Positions 16,440 to 25,425 of a DNA stretch of 64,000 bases are shown here, piece after piece; position 1 is the stretch's first letter; every line of letters starts with the position of its first letter. The notes under the pieces were generated by a model. That model did no database searches. It was given only the letters and a program-made list of their open reading frames with translations, and had not been told where the DNA came from. Source of the DNA: Lunatimonas salinarum (GTDB lineage: Bacteria > Bacteroidota > Bacteroidia > Cytophagales > Cyclobacteriaceae); NCBI RefSeq assembly GCF_017811155.1, contig NZ_JACVCV010000006.1, forward strand, positions 1 to 64,000, written 5' to 3'. Made by a program: the position numbers and the translations under genes.

Positions 16440-16512
16440 TGATCCCGCTGGGGCTCGAACCCAGGACCCTAACATTAAAAGTGTTATGCTCTACCAGCTG
16501 AGCTACGGAATC
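16440..16512 (-). tRNA. tRNA-Lys (anticodon TTT)
   Basis: 73 nt folding as a full cloverleaf: acceptor GATTCCG/CGGGATC (one T-G pair), D arm GCTC..GAGC, anticodon stem TAACA/TGTTA with loop CTTTTAA, and T arm CTGGG/CCCAG with TTCGAGC. The discriminator is A. CCA is not encoded. It follows tRNA-Arg on the same strand by 80 nt and ends just before the terminator. Confidence 0.95.
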
Positions 16513-16592
16513 ATTCTAAACAGAAAAACCGACGGTATCGGTTTTTGGGGTCTTTGAAAACACAGTGTTGCCGCGTTCGCGGAACTAGTTTG

Positions 16593-16666
16593 TGATCCTG
16601 TCAGGACTCGAACCTGAAACCTACTGCTTAGAAGGCAGTTGCTCTATCCAGTTGAGCTACAGGACC
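16593..16666 (-). tRNA. tRNA-Arg (anticodon TCT)
   Basis: 74 nt folding as a cloverleaf: acceptor GGTCCTG/CAGGATC, anticodon stem ACTGC/GCAGT with loop CTTCTAA, and T arm CAGGT/ACCTG-type with TTCGAGT. CCA is not encoded. It is the first of two tRNAs on one transcript and reads AGA codons. Confidence 0.95.
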
Positions 16667-16696
16667 CTGATTTCCAAACTTTTTGGCCTTTTTAAC

Positions 16697-16731
16697 AAGG
16701 CACTAGCTTAGATCATCATAATCAGTGCCTT
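16697..16731 (-). other. Leader hairpin of the tRNA transcript
   Basis: AAGGCACT (minus strand) pairs with AGTGCCTT over 8 bp around a 19-nt loop that itself contains GAT/ATC. It lies between the promoter and tRNA-Arg and is likely removed during tRNA processing. Confidence 0.45.
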
Positions 16732-16789
16732 TCTAACGGATAATGGATACCTATTTGTATCTATTTATCCCCTTTTTAAAAAGGTGCTG

Positions 16790-16820
16790 CAAAGGTAAAA
16801 TAAGATTTTTTAAATACCAA
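16790..16820 (-). promoter_or_regulatory. Bacteroidota-type promoter of the tRNA operon
   Basis: On the minus strand TTG (16820-16818), a 20-nt spacer and TACCTTTG (16797-16790) match the phylum's -33 TTTG / -7 TAnnTTTG promoter. The expected transcript start leaves a leader of roughly 115 nt before tRNA-Arg. Confidence 0.65.
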
Positions 16821-16896
16821 TAGTTCGAATTAAAAAGCATATTTTAAATTGATTTTTGGCCGGGAAGTGATTAATTTGATGGTTTAATTCTGTAAG

Positions 16897-18351
16897 ATGT
16901 CCCAGAGAACTCCAGCTGGAATAGATGATTTTTATTCCAAGAAGATCAGTGAATTACGCCTTCGGGAAATTCGTCTTTTTCCCCCGGATATGCCGGTGCA
17001 CGAGGTGGCCGCCCACATGGCTTCAGAGAAAATCAGCTGTGTGTTTATTGGCCAAAACAAGCAGCAATTGTGCGGCTTTGTCACAGACATTACCCTTAGG
17101 GATCGCGTTTTGGCGAAGAACTTGCCTCCAACTACTCCGGTAGGTGAAGTGATGGATCAAAATATCGTGGCGATTGATCAGGACGATTATGTCTATGAGG
17201 CGCTTTTATTGATGTTCAGAACCAAAACGCGTTATCTTTTGGTGCAGCATGCTGACGGCTACATGGGATTGATCAGTAGAAACAAGATCCTTACGGAGCC
17301 GTCCAAGTCGCCATTTTTATTTATTCAGTCTGTCAAGCAAGCGGTTTACAAGGAGGAACTTAAGAAGAAATGGGAAAGGGTGCCCAAAATGGTGTTCAAA
17401 TTAATACAGCGAGGGGTGAGGGCGGAAATAGTCAATCAGATCATTTCTACGGTTGCGGATACCATTATGGTGCGCGTGATAGAAAATGTGCTTAAGGAGA
17501 TGGGGCCGCCTCCTGCGAAGTTTGTTTTTTTTACGATGGGAAGCGAAGGTAGGATGGAACAGACCCTGAAAACGGATCAAGACAATGCCATTATCTATGA
17601 GGATAAGGGAAATCTGCAACGGGAAGTAGTGCGCGACTATTTTTTGAGTTTTGCCAAAGAGCTATCCACTAGGCTGGATTTTATTGGTTTTGCCTACTGT
17701 CAGGGAGATTTTATGGCTCAAAATCCCAAATGGACGCATTCACTTTCCCATTGGAAGAAGAATTACCAAGGCTGGTTTTTGGAGTCCTCACCCGATACGG
17801 TGATGAAATATGCGTTGTTTTTTGATTGCCGGCCTTTATATGGGGAAATTTCGCTACTCGAAGAACTAAAGACCTTTATGGCGGAGCAACTTGAAAATCC
17901 TTTGGAGCGATTTTTCTACAATATGGCGCTCAATGCGCTACAATTTAATCCCCAGCTTACATGGCTGAACAACATCAAGACGTTCAAGGTAGCGGGGGTG
18001 GAAGTCTTTGATATAAAACGGGCCATGAGTCCGATGGTAGAGGCCATTCGGATCTATGCGCTGAGGGAAGGGGTTTTCGAAACCAATACCGGCAAGCGAC
18101 TGAAGATACTTCATGAAAAGGGAGTGCTCGACGGCAAAACCTATTCAGAATGGTACAACGCCTATTATTATCTCATGGCACTCAGACTGGAGTGCCAAGC
18201 CGCCCGAATCATTAAGGAAGGAAAGGAACCCCAGAACTACATCGAGGTACCTGGATTGACTAAGGTACAGCGGGTTACCATCGCCGAGATCTTTAAAGTG
18301 ATCAGTGACCTCCAATTGCGAATAAAAATAGAGTTTACCAAATCCTTTTAG
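16897..18351 (+). CDS. CBS-pair + DUF294 putative nucleotidyltransferase
   Basis: 484 residues, cytoplasmic. Residues about 17-135 hold two CBS motifs; a DUF294 nucleotidyltransferase domain follows with FFTMGSEGRMEQTLKTDQDN, where Gly215-Ser216 and Asp227/Asp229 form the polymerase-beta-type GS..DxD metal site. The C-terminal part (about 330-480) is the DUF294 helical domain. Many relatives carry a cyclic-nucleotide-binding domain in front of the CBS pair; it is absent here. The family resembles GlnD-like uridylyltransferases and is thought to modify a protein in response to adenosine nucleotides bound at CBS, but the target is not known. It reads divergently from the tRNA operon. Confidence 0.85.
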   Translation: MSQRTPAGIDDFYSKKISELRLREIRLFPPDMPVHEVAAHMASEKISCVFIGQNKQQLCGFVTDITLRDRVLAKNLPPTTPVGEVMDQNIVAIDQDDYVYEALLLMFRTKTRYLLVQHADGYMGLISRNKILTEPSKSPFLFIQSVKQAVYKEELKKKWERVPKMVFKLIQRGVRAEIVNQIISTVADTIMVRVIENVLKEMGPPPAKFVFFTMGSEGRMEQTLKTDQDNAIIYEDKGNLQREVVRDYFLSFAKELSTRLDFIGFAYCQGDFMAQNPKWTHSLSHWKKNYQGWFLESSPDTVMKYALFFDCRPLYGEISLLEELKTFMAEQLENPLERFFYNMALNALQFNPQLTWLNNIKTFKVAGVEVFDIKRAMSPMVEAIRIYALREGVFETNTGKRLKILHEKGVLDGKTYSEWYNAYYYLMALRLECQAARIIKEGKEPQNYIEVPGLTKVQRVTIAEIFKVISDLQLRIKIEFTKSF

Positions 18352-18442
18352 ACCGTTGGGACATTTTTTGTTTTCGACACACCAAGAATTGGTTAGTTTC
18401 ACCGTTTAATCTAAATCATCGGACTTTATAGCAGGGAACACC

Positions 18443-19774
18443 ATGGGGGAACGGAATTCAAAATTTGGGACTGACCCTGTCGGTTCCTTGCTGTTTCAGC
18501 AGGCCGTTCCGGCCGCCGTGGGGATTTTAGTGCTCTCCATCTATGGAATCGTGGATACCATTTTCGTAGGGCGGTTTGTAGGTTCTCTAGGTATTGCAGC
18601 GATTACGGTCGTGTTGCCAATTTCATTCCTTATATCCAGCATTGGCATGGCCATAGGGGTGGGAGGGGCATCCATGATTTCCCGTGCCCTCGGAGACAGC
18701 AACCACGAAAGGGCATATAGTACCTTCGGAAATCAGCTTGGATTGACGATGACTCTTGGAGTGATTTTCGTGGTATTCGGGATGTATTTTCAGGAGCCTA
18801 TCGTTAAGTTGTTTGGCGGAAAGGGAGAGGTTCTTATTGCAGCCAAAGAGTTTTTTACCATAACCCTGTATGGTGTTCCTTTTTTAGCTTGGGCCATGAT
18901 GAGCAATAATGTGATTCGCGCCGAAGGCTACCCTAAGGTTGCCATGTTCACCCTCATCGTGCCAGCGGTGTGTAACATCATTTTGGACCCGATCTTTATT
19001 GTTGTGCTGAATATGGGTCTGGCAGGGGCTGCCTGGGCCACCACGTTATCCTATGTGGCAAGTGCAGGCTATACCCTATGGTTTTTTGTGTATGGAAGGT
19101 CCTCAATGAAGATTTCGCTTAAATATCTTAAGCCTAATTTACTCATTTTAAAAGAGATATCCTCTTTGGGCTCGGTCACACTCGCCAGGCAGGGCACGGT
19201 GAGCGTATTGGCTATCGTACTCAACAACGTGCTTTTCAATCATGGAGGAGAAATGGCTTTGTCGGTTTATGGCATCATCAACCGGGTTATGATGTTCGCT
19301 AATTTTCCGGTACTTGGGATTACACAGGGTTTTGTGCCTATCGTTGGATACAACTACGGGGCCCGAAAGAAGGACCGTGTCCACCTGGCCATTCGCCTTG
19401 CTTTACGCTATGCCAGCCTGATCGCATTGGGTATCTTTGTGGCAATTCTGGCTTTTACGGCAACCCTCGTTGAAGTTTTTACCAACGATCAACTGCTACT
19501 TGAAGAGACTGTTCCCGCCATGCGTCGGGTATTCATGGCTACACCGCTTCTTGCTTTTAGTTTAATTGGAAGTGCTTATTTTCAGGCTGTTGGTAAGCCA
19601 AAGCCGGCCTTGCTCTTGGCACTCAGTAAGCAGGGGCTATTTCTTATTCCCTTGGTTTTCGTTATGCCTATGGTATTTGGGTTGGAAGGGGTGTGGTATG
19701 CCTTTCCCCTAGCTGATACCGGAGCAGCGGCGATTTCTTATTTCTATCTCAAAAAAGGTGAAGGGGCGCTTTAG
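18443..19774 (+). CDS. MATE-family efflux transporter
   Basis: 443 residues with twelve predicted transmembrane helices in two similar halves, each starting with a conserved P..IG / QG.VPIVGYNYGA-type segment. VGRFVGSLGIAAITVVLP and GITQGFVPIVGYNYGARK are typical MATE motifs. It should export cationic drugs or metabolites using a Na+ or H+ gradient. The gene starts 91 nt behind the DUF294 gene and ends 3 nt from the convergent nucleotidyltransferase gene, with no terminator between them. Confidence 0.9.
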   Translation: MGERNSKFGTDPVGSLLFQQAVPAAVGILVLSIYGIVDTIFVGRFVGSLGIAAITVVLPISFLISSIGMAIGVGGASMISRALGDSNHERAYSTFGNQLGLTMTLGVIFVVFGMYFQEPIVKLFGGKGEVLIAAKEFFTITLYGVPFLAWAMMSNNVIRAEGYPKVAMFTLIVPAVCNIILDPIFIVVLNMGLAGAAWATTLSYVASAGYTLWFFVYGRSSMKISLKYLKPNLLILKEISSLGSVTLARQGTVSVLAIVLNNVLFNHGGEMALSVYGIINRVMMFANFPVLGITQGFVPIVGYNYGARKKDRVHLAIRLALRYASLIALGIFVAILAFTATLVEVFTNDQLLLEETVPAMRRVFMATPLLAFSLIGSAYFQAVGKPKPALLLALSKQGLFLIPLVFVMPMVFGLEGVWYAFPLADTGAAAISYFYLKKGEGAL

Positions 19775-19777
19775 CGT

Positions 19778-21139
19778 TTACCACCCGTATTTGTCGGTGT
19801 TCCAGTCTTTTTTAGTCAGCTCCTGTTTTAAAAGCAGAATTTTGCCGGATTCCAGGTCTTCGGAGAGGATAACGCCCGGTCCCAAGATGCTTTCATTGCC
19901 CATTTTAACACCCGGAAGCAATATCGAATTAACGCCCGTTCTGCACTGATCGCCAATGTAACAGGCGTTTGCCAGGTCTTGGTGGGTGAGTGTTTCCCTC
20001 CGTCCCTTTACGGTTTGGATACTTAACCCATCGTCAAAGCGGAGAGAACCGCATACTGTCCCGGCACCAATGTCGGTATTTTCTCCTACCATCCCGGCGA
20101 TTTCCATGTAATGGTAGAGGTATACATTTGGGAAAAGCACCCCGCACAATTCGGCGCCATGGAGCACCTTACACCCGTTTCCTACCACACTGTATTTTTC
20201 TATATAGCACCCATATCCGATTTCGCATTGATCTCCTATGACAGACTCCCCACGGATGAAGGCACCATTGTCAATGACCGTGTCATCCCCCACCCACAGG
20301 TTGCCTTCAACGATTACGTGCTTGCCTATGCTGGAGTTTTTGCCCAGTCGAACCTTTCCTTTGATACTAGCGGAGGGGTCTATGGTAGCTCCATCTAGTA
20401 ACAGATTACTCGTCATCTCAGCGCAAATTTGACCGGCAACGGTTCGGTTGGCCTCAAGTAAGTGCCATGGTTTGTCAATGTCCAATGCGAAATTCCGGGC
20501 TTCCAGCGTCCGTATGGTAATGCCCGCCTCAAGCATCCGGATGAGGCCTGCTTCAAGATACGTTTCTTTTGGAACCATCATCCCTACATCCACTTTGGGA
20601 AATCGCGAGGGTGCTGCGGTAATAAAGGGTAGGTACTTGGCATGGAGGGAAAACGCCAGAAAATGATGGGTGGTCTTTTCACGGGAATGTGCTACCACGG
20701 CGCTTAATAGGCCGTTTTCCATACAGGCTCCAATGTGGTTTCGAGAGGTTTCTCCATGTTTGGTCAGCAGGACAGCTGCTGGTCCCGTATCTTTTAGCAG
20801 TGCAAGGTCCTCTTTGTCGATCCAGCAATCTCCATAGAGCACCCAAACCGGTTCGTTTACGTCTTTGGGAAAGGCCTTTGTTAGCGTGTCGGCTGTACCT
20901 TCCGTCTCCCTCACAAGAGATACCTCTACCGCTGCCTCTTCCCGGAAAAGATGCGTGATGGCTTGGTTTTCGCTGTTCGCTGCAATGATAATCCGTGTTA
21001 TTCCCAGATTTTTTAATGTGTTCACTTGGTGAACTAGAAGGGGGGTGTTGGCTACCGGAAGGAGGCACTTGGGTCTAAAGGTATCATAAGGCCAAATTTT
21101 GGTCCCTTTTCCGGCGGCTAAAATTAGAGCGGTAGGCAT
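19778..21139 (-). CDS. Sugar-1-phosphate nucleotidyltransferase with left-handed beta-helix
   Basis: 453 residues. The N-terminal nucleotidyltransferase domain starts with ALILAAGKGTKIWPYDTFRP followed by KCLLPV, the NTP-binding signature with Lys in place of the usual Arg (GKGTKIW instead of GxGTRLxP). From about residue 240 hexapeptide repeats form a left-handed beta-helix, as in GlmU. Such proteins activate sugar phosphates (for example GlcNAc-1-P or mannose-1-P); an acetyltransferase activity of the helix domain is possible. The length is close to E. coli GlmU (456), but the motif differs, so I do not name it glmU. It lies 20 nt before the EEP-protein gene's stop side and follows that gene on the strand. 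Confidence 0.8.
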   Translation of the reverse strand: MPTALILAAGKGTKIWPYDTFRPKCLLPVANTPLLVHQVNTLKNLGITRIIIAANSENQAITHLFREEAAVEVSLVRETEGTADTLTKAFPKDVNEPVWVLYGDCWIDKEDLALLKDTGPAAVLLTKHGETSRNHIGACMENGLLSAVVAHSREKTTHHFLAFSLHAKYLPFITAAPSRFPKVDVGMMVPKETYLEAGLIRMLEAGITIRTLEARNFALDIDKPWHLLEANRTVAGQICAEMTSNLLLDGATIDPSASIKGKVRLGKNSSIGKHVIVEGNLWVGDDTVIDNGAFIRGESVIGDQCEIGYGCYIEKYSVVGNGCKVLHGAELCGVLFPNVYLYHYMEIAGMVGENTDIGAGTVCGSLRFDDGLSIQTVKGRRETLTHQDLANACYIGDQCRTGVNSILLPGVKMGNESILGPGVILSEDLESGKILLLKQELTKKDWNTDKYGW

Positions 21140-21159
21140 GGATCCGAGGGTTGTTTTTG

Positions 21160-22083
21160 TTATTGCTTAGGCTGGGCAAAATCAAACGTAGCGATGGCAG
21201 GATAATGGTCCGAAAGACGGGTAGTGGTACCGGTATTGGCTATTTCAGCTGAAATACAGAAGAGCTCTAAGGCTGGGCTCACCATAATGTAATCCAGGCG
21301 TCGGTGCAGTCCATCCATGGATTCCTTGAGGGGATCATCCTGAATGACCGGAGCGGGAAAGGAATAACGGGCGTTTTCTGAAGTGAATTTTTCTACCACA
21401 TCAATCAAAGGAAGCGATAAGAAACTAGCCATGACACTGTAGTCGTAGTTGCCCATACGAAGGGACTGATAAGCTTCTCCTCCCTTTTCGGCATATCGCT
21501 CTGCATCGTGGTTGCGGTGGAAGGCCAATACTTCCGGATTTAGTCGGTCAAAGGATACATCAAAAGGGCTGTGCGCATTAAAGTCACCGAGTACCATGAA
21601 ACGTTTCTGACCAGGTTCCTGTATGCTACCTTTTATGTAGTCTAGGATCAGGTTGGTCTCTCGCTTTCGGAACCTCCAGTCATGCGGACTCAGGTGGACA
21701 ACTACGAAGTCTATTCCGTAGGTTTCTACGTGAAGCAATCCATGCCAAAATCCACCCAACATCTTGGATTTTAACTTGATGGGTTGCTTTGATGTAAGGC
21801 CAATGGGGAAGCCTTCTTCTTTCAATATGACTGCGTAGGAGTGGCCAATCAACTTAGCGAAGGTTTCCAGGCTTTCTTGTGTAAAGTTATTTAGTTCTTG
21901 GAAAGCAATGACATCGGCATCCTCGTTGTTCAGCCAAGAGATCATCTGACTCCGCCTTTCGAGATCTTTGCCATGGTCAAAACCATTCCAAATATTGTAA
22001 CTTATGACTTTAAGCGATTGCTGCGCAGCCGTCAGCCCAACGACGAAGTTTAGGAAGAAAAGTGTGAAAATAATGCGGTACAT
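21160..22083 (-). CDS. Secreted endonuclease/exonuclease/phosphatase-family protein
   Basis: 307 residues with a signal peptide cut near ..LTAAQQ (residue 21). DNase I-fold motifs are in order: VISYNIWNG, AFQELNNF (metal Glu), VVHLSPHDWR, LGDFNAHSP (Asp/Asn) and the C-terminal LSDHYPAIATF (Asp-His). The family includes nucleases, sphingomyelinases and inositol-phosphate phosphatases; the exported location favours degrading extracellular nucleic acid, lipid or phosphoester. It is the upstream gene of the sugar nucleotidyltransferase (20-nt gap) and is preceded by a terminator-like leader at 22161-22189. Confidence 0.85.
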   Translation of the reverse strand: MYRIIFTLFFLNFVVGLTAAQQSLKVISYNIWNGFDHGKDLERRSQMISWLNNEDADVIAFQELNNFTQESLETFAKLIGHSYAVILKEEGFPIGLTSKQPIKLKSKMLGGFWHGLLHVETYGIDFVVVHLSPHDWRFRKRETNLILDYIKGSIQEPGQKRFMVLGDFNAHSPFDVSFDRLNPEVLAFHRNHDAERYAEKGGEAYQSLRMGNYDYSVMASFLSLPLIDVVEKFTSENARYSFPAPVIQDDPLKESMDGLHRRLDYIMVSPALELFCISAEIANTGTTTRLSDHYPAIATFDFAQPKQ

Positions 22084-22160
22084 GGTTTATTTGGTTTGGA
22101 GATTGCCCTATTTAAAGTAAATATAAACGGATATCGGGAATTTCCGCCGTATGAATCAAC

Positions 22161-22189
22161 AAAAAAGCCCCGGCCAACAGACCGGAGCC
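22161..22189 (-). terminator. Minus-strand intrinsic terminator upstream of the EEP gene
   Basis: On the minus strand GCTCCGG pairs with CCGGGGC (7 bp including one G-U that exists only in this orientation), followed by six T. It lies 78 nt before the ATG at 22083, so it ends a short transcript from further upstream or acts as an attenuator. Confidence 0.7.
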
Positions 22190-22320
22190 TTTCCTCTACA
22201 AACCTAACCAACTTTAATAACCTGAGTCGCCTCTCCGTCGGGGCACACCGGCGAATCGGCATTTTATTTTTTCGCTCTTTTGGCCTGTTATTTCTTTTAA
22301 CCTTCACTTGATTATACGGT
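22161..22320 (-). ncRNA. Candidate small RNA or attenuated leader
   Basis: A GC-rich segment (22215-22260, with complementary GGCGA/TCGCC and CCCCGACGG blocks) lies in an AT-rich gap and ends in the terminator at 22161-22189 on the minus strand. There is no convincing gene here: the open frame through it runs on into the terminator stem. The boundaries of the transcript are guessed from the composition change. It does not match SRP RNA, tmRNA, RNase P or 6S RNA as far as I can tell. Confidence 0.35.
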
Positions 22321-22605
22321 AAATATACAGGTAGAGACTTGACGTAATCAGTGATAAAAGTCATATAAGGCCATGATTTTTATTTACATTTCCAATATGG
22401 AAATTGGAGGGGGTGGAGATACAAGTAAGGGTTACTTAATCAATTGGTTTTTAGTGGGTTTGAAAAAATAAGATCAAGTTACGACGTGGATAATTTTGTT
22501 TTTTGAGGCTAGCTGTCGGTTAGTTTTTTTTGCATTAAACTACTATAATGTAGATTTATTGATAATATTATTGGTTTTTTAAGTTAATATTCTCTTTAAT
22601 ATTCT

Positions 22606-22613
22606 TATATTTG
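22606..22613 (+). promoter_or_regulatory. -7 promoter box before the response regulator
   Basis: TATATTTG matches TAnnTTTG exactly and lies 7 nt before the ATG at 22621, which would give an almost leaderless message. No good -33 TTTG is found at the right distance. Confidence 0.35.
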
Positions 22614-22620
22614 GTGTGGT

Positions 22621-23052
22621 ATGAATGAGCTTAGGATTTTACTAGTTGAGGATAACGAGGGGGACATCTTTATGATTTCGGAGGCTTTGGGAGAACTCTC
22701 TGTGCCGGTAAAGTTAGTAAATCAGAAGGATGGTCAGCTTGCCATAGAATATTTGAGTGGATTAGTACACTGCGAGGCCCGTGCGTTTCCGGATTTAATT
22801 CTGCTCGATATAAACCTGCCTAAGAAAAATGGGCATGAGGTACTTCAGTTTATCAAGTCTCATGACCAGCTAAAGCATATTCCGGTAATCATGTTGACAA
22901 CTTCCGCGGCTCCGGAAGATGTCTTGTTTGCCTATCAAAACTATGCGAGTAGTTACGTGACCAAATCGAGCTCTGAAAACGACCTCAGTAAGGTGATGGA
23001 ATTGGTGGAGGATTTTTGGGTAAATTTGGCCCGGCTGCCGTCACGGCATTAA
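22621..23052 (+). CDS. Single-domain response regulator (Rcp1-like)
   Basis: 143 residues that are one receiver domain and nothing else: acidic pocket Glu10-Asp11, phospho-acceptor Asp63 in LILLDINLP, Thr in MLTTSA and Lys115 in SYVTKSS. The extra residues between beta2 and alpha2, including AIEYLSG, are typical of the Rcp1/phytochrome-type regulators, which pass phosphate or bind partners rather than DNA. No kinase is adjacent; the nearest is the orphan TPR kinase at 13831-15969, and pairing them is only a guess. The gene converges on the GNAT gene, with stops 4 nt apart or touching. Confidence 0.9.
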   Translation: MNELRILLVEDNEGDIFMISEALGELSVPVKLVNQKDGQLAIEYLSGLVHCEARAFPDLILLDINLPKKNGHEVLQFIKSHDQLKHIPVIMLTTSAAPEDVLFAYQNYASSYVTKSSSENDLSKVMELVEDFWVNLARLPSRH

Positions 23053-23555
23053 AGGAGGTGTTTTTCCATCACAAAGTCCTCCATGAGGTATCCTTCTCCG
23101 ATTGGGATTGTTTCTTCTTTTACCGTTTGAAAGCCTGCTTTTTCGTAAAATGAGATTGCCGTATGGTTGTATTTGTTCACATTTAACGTGAGTTTGTCGT
23201 TGCCCACTTTCATGGCCTGTCGGCCAACTTCCGCACAAAGTTCCGTTCCGCTTCCAAGTCCCTGAGCACTGGGAAGCACATATAGTTTGTGGATTTTTGT
23301 CTGTTTCCCCCCCCTATAATTCAGTTCGTAGGCAGCAAATCCAACAGGTTGTAGCATTGCGTCCAAGGCCAGGAGAAAAATGTTTTGCTTCGTGCCGATA
23401 AGCTCTGAAAGGACATCGCTTCCGTACATCCGAGCCAGCATATAGTCTATCTGATTTTGGGAAAGTATATCTTTAAACGCCACAGGCCAGGTGGTCTGCG
23501 CAATCGCTTGAATCATAGGGATATCTCCGGGCGTGGCTATGCGAACTTTTTCCAT
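23049..23555 (-). CDS. GNAT-family N-acetyltransferase
   Basis: The ATG at 23555 gives 168 residues starting MEKVRIATPGDIPMI, the usual GNAT beginning; a longer start adds an unlikely basic stretch. The acetyl-CoA site is LYVLPSAQGLGSGTELC and the C-terminal NHTAISFYEKAGF is the standard beta7 region. The family transfers acetyl from acetyl-CoA to amines of proteins, antibiotics or small molecules; this one resembles diamine/protein acetyltransferases of the phosphinothricin-acetyltransferase type. It overlaps the end of the convergent response-regulator gene by 4 nt. The substrate is unknown. Confidence 0.88.
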   Translation of the reverse strand: MEKVRIATPGDIPMIQAIAQTTWPVAFKDILSQNQIDYMLARMYGSDVLSELIGTKQNIFLLALDAMLQPVGFAAYELNYRGGKQTKIHKLYVLPSAQGLGSGTELCAEVGRQAMKVGNDKLTLNVNKYNHTAISFYEKAGFQTVKEETIPIGEGYLMEDFVMEKHLL

Positions 23556-23861
23556 GTATTTGTTATTTTGCGTACTACTGCCGGTTCTTCGGTAAGCAGG
23601 CATTCCTTTAGTGACTGCCAGGCTCGGTTTAATGGTTTTACTCGTTGATTCCCTATTCGAAGGATGCCTACCTAACGGGTATGGATTTCTTTTGTTTTAA
23701 ACCTATAGTTTGTGCGATTATTAACTTGCCTTTTTGAAATCAGGCCCGCTTTTTTGAATTCAAAAATACACAATTGCGAATTTCGGCAACGGTCTTTTGG
23801 GATTTTTAGCGATCGGACATCCGTTTCATCTTATAAGCTGCTTTTTTTGCTAATTTTGACC
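23556..23861. other. Intergenic stretch, no gene seen
   Basis: About 306 nt separating divergently read GNAT and VF530 genes. It should hold both promoters. I find no clear -33/-7 pair, RNA fold or repeat. Confidence 0.45.
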
Positions 23862-24128
23862 ATGGAAGAATCTGGTTTACCCAAACAGCAGCCAAACAAT
23901 CCGCTGCACGGAATTACTCTAAAGGTAATCTTGGAACACCTATATGAAGTCTACGGCTGGGATGGGCTGGCGCAGCGAATACAGATACGTTGTTTCACGC
24001 ACGATCCCTCCATATCTTCCAGTCTAAAGTTCCTTCGAAAGACAGAATGGGCCAGAAAAAAAGTGGAAGAATTATACCTTTATTCCCTTAGGGCCGGAAA
24101 AACAAATAAAATCAATAGACATAAATAG
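23862..24128 (+). CDS. VF530 (DUF2132) family DNA-binding protein
   Basis: The ATG at 23862 gives 88 residues. Residues about 12-75 match the VF530 family closely: [46 protein letters not shown] and [10 protein letters not shown]. The family is a small helical DNA-binding fold found in marine bacteria; its cellular role is unknown. The C-terminal tail is basic. The last 17 nt overlap the end of the convergent PHP-domain gene. Confidence 0.85.
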   Translation: MEESGLPKQQPNNPLHGITLKVILEHLYEVYGWDGLAQRIQIRCFTHDPSISSSLKFLRKTEWARKKVEELYLYSLRAGKTNKINRHK

Positions 24129-25425
24129 GGTTGGTATATATCCAGGGTACGGAATTTCCATTTAACGTGATGCGGCAAACTATTCGGTAATTTCCAGCCT
24201 CTGAGATGCTGTGTTCGTACTCGTATCCGTTTTTGCTGTTGTCAATCAATTCTCCGTTTTTAAAAAGTTGAAAATCTACCGGGTAGGGAGACACTGCTCG
24301 GAGCTGGGAGACTTGAGGAAGGGGAATGGAATCCCCGAGAATACCCGTCACGCCTAGGTTTGGTCCAAGGGCCAGGTATTGAAATCCTTCGGCCTCTAGT
24401 AGGTTTTCGAAAGAGACAAAGGCGTTGCCGGATTCCAGGCCTTGCTTGATGGCCTTGCTGCTTAGTTCATGGGTAAAGATATGGGTTTGAACGTATTTGA
24501 AGGAGTGAAAATAGGTGTCCAGTTCCCATTTGAACGACCATCCACCCACATCGGGATCTCCCAATAACCAATTTTCTTTCCATCCCGGTTGCACGATTCG
24601 GATGGTTTTTGCGTTTGGCCCCACCCATTCTACCAATCCATCTGCTAAGTACCGGGCCCTCAGACTTTGATTATTGTGTACATCTGGCGCACCATAGCCG
24701 ATAATTTTACGGTGTTGGTTGAGCGAGTCCCAAAGCGCAAGGATATCCGTTTGCTCATCGAATATTTCCCGGTAGGTCCAGTGCTTGTGTTTTTTTCCAT
24801 TAACCATACTGTTCAGCAAAAATGGCCAAATACTTTTTTCATCTAGCAGATCGGTGTGAATGTTGTATATTTCCATTCCCTGATAATGGGGATTTCCCCA
24901 GTCGTGATCCCGTTCGGTATGTAAATACAAAACGAGCCCGCCATTTTCTGTCTCCTCCTTAATCAACGAATCCTGATGCCGGCCCCAATCCAACACGGTT
25001 TCACGGAGAGGGTTTACCATGAGTAGGTTCGATTCTGTGCCCGGTTCGAAAAGAATTCCCTCGTGAATGCCTCGGATGGAGCGGGGAAAGGAATCCAACG
25101 CATTTCGTTTGTGATCGGAGAAAAACACAAAGTCAAGCTTTGCTTCCTTTGCCGCAGGTAATATTTCATCCAATACACCTCGGCTATCGTGTGACCAAAA
25201 CGTGTGGGCATGGAGTGCGCCCTGATAGCTAGGCGCGGCAATCATTTGTGGGGGTTGACGATATTGCTGCGTAAGCGCCATGATCTCTCGGTCCATTCGG
25301 GGGTAAACCACCCATTTGTTCCAAAGGGTCGGCGCCAGAAAATAGCCTGCGCCGAGGATGGCGATGAATACTAGCCCTATTAATAGGTATTTCAACAGGA
25401 TGGCGATTCGAGATAACACAGGCAT
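24112..25425 (-). CDS. Membrane-anchored PHP-like metal-dependent hydrolase
   Basis: The ATG at 25425 (a GTG lies 12 nt upstream) gives 437 residues with one N-terminal transmembrane helix (about 10-30) and a large outside domain. PHP/polymerase-type metal motifs are visible: [13 protein letters not shown] (HxH), [11 protein letters not shown], and [10 protein letters not shown] further on. The C-terminal 100 residues look like a beta-sandwich ([25 protein letters not shown]). PHP proteins are metal-dependent phosphoesterases; a membrane-anchored exported one may act on phosphate esters or sugar phosphates in the periplasm. Substrate unknown. Confidence 0.72.
   Translation of the reverse strand: MPVLSRIAILLKYLLIGLVFIAILGAGYFLAPTLWNKWVVYPRMDREIMALTQQYRQPPQMIAAPSYQGALHAHTFWSHDSRGVLDEILPAAKEAKLDFVFFSDHKRNALDSFPRSIRGIHEGILFEPGTESNLLMVNPLRETVLDWGRHQDSLIKEETENGGLVLYLHTERDHDWGNPHYQGMEIYNIHTDLLDEKSIWPFLLNSMVNGKKHKHWTYREIFDEQTDILALWDSLNQHRKIIGYGAPDVHNNQSLRARYLADGLVEWVGPNAKTIRIVQPGWKENWLLGDPDVGGWSFKWELDTYFHSFKYVQTHIFTHELSSKAIKQGLESGNAFVSFENLLEAEGFQYLALGPNLGVTGILGDSIPLPQVSQLRAVSPYPVDFQLFKNGELIDNSKNGYEYEHSISEAGNYRIVCRITLNGNSVPWIYTNPIYVY

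Noticed and set aside
19778-21139. Naming the nucleotidyltransferase glmU
   Set aside because: The length fits, but the signature differs (GKGTKIW), so activity and acceptor are uncertain.
22050-22364. 104-codon minus-strand frame upstream of the EEP gene
   Set aside because: It reads through an intrinsic terminator and into the EEP start, so it is more likely RNA or leader sequence.
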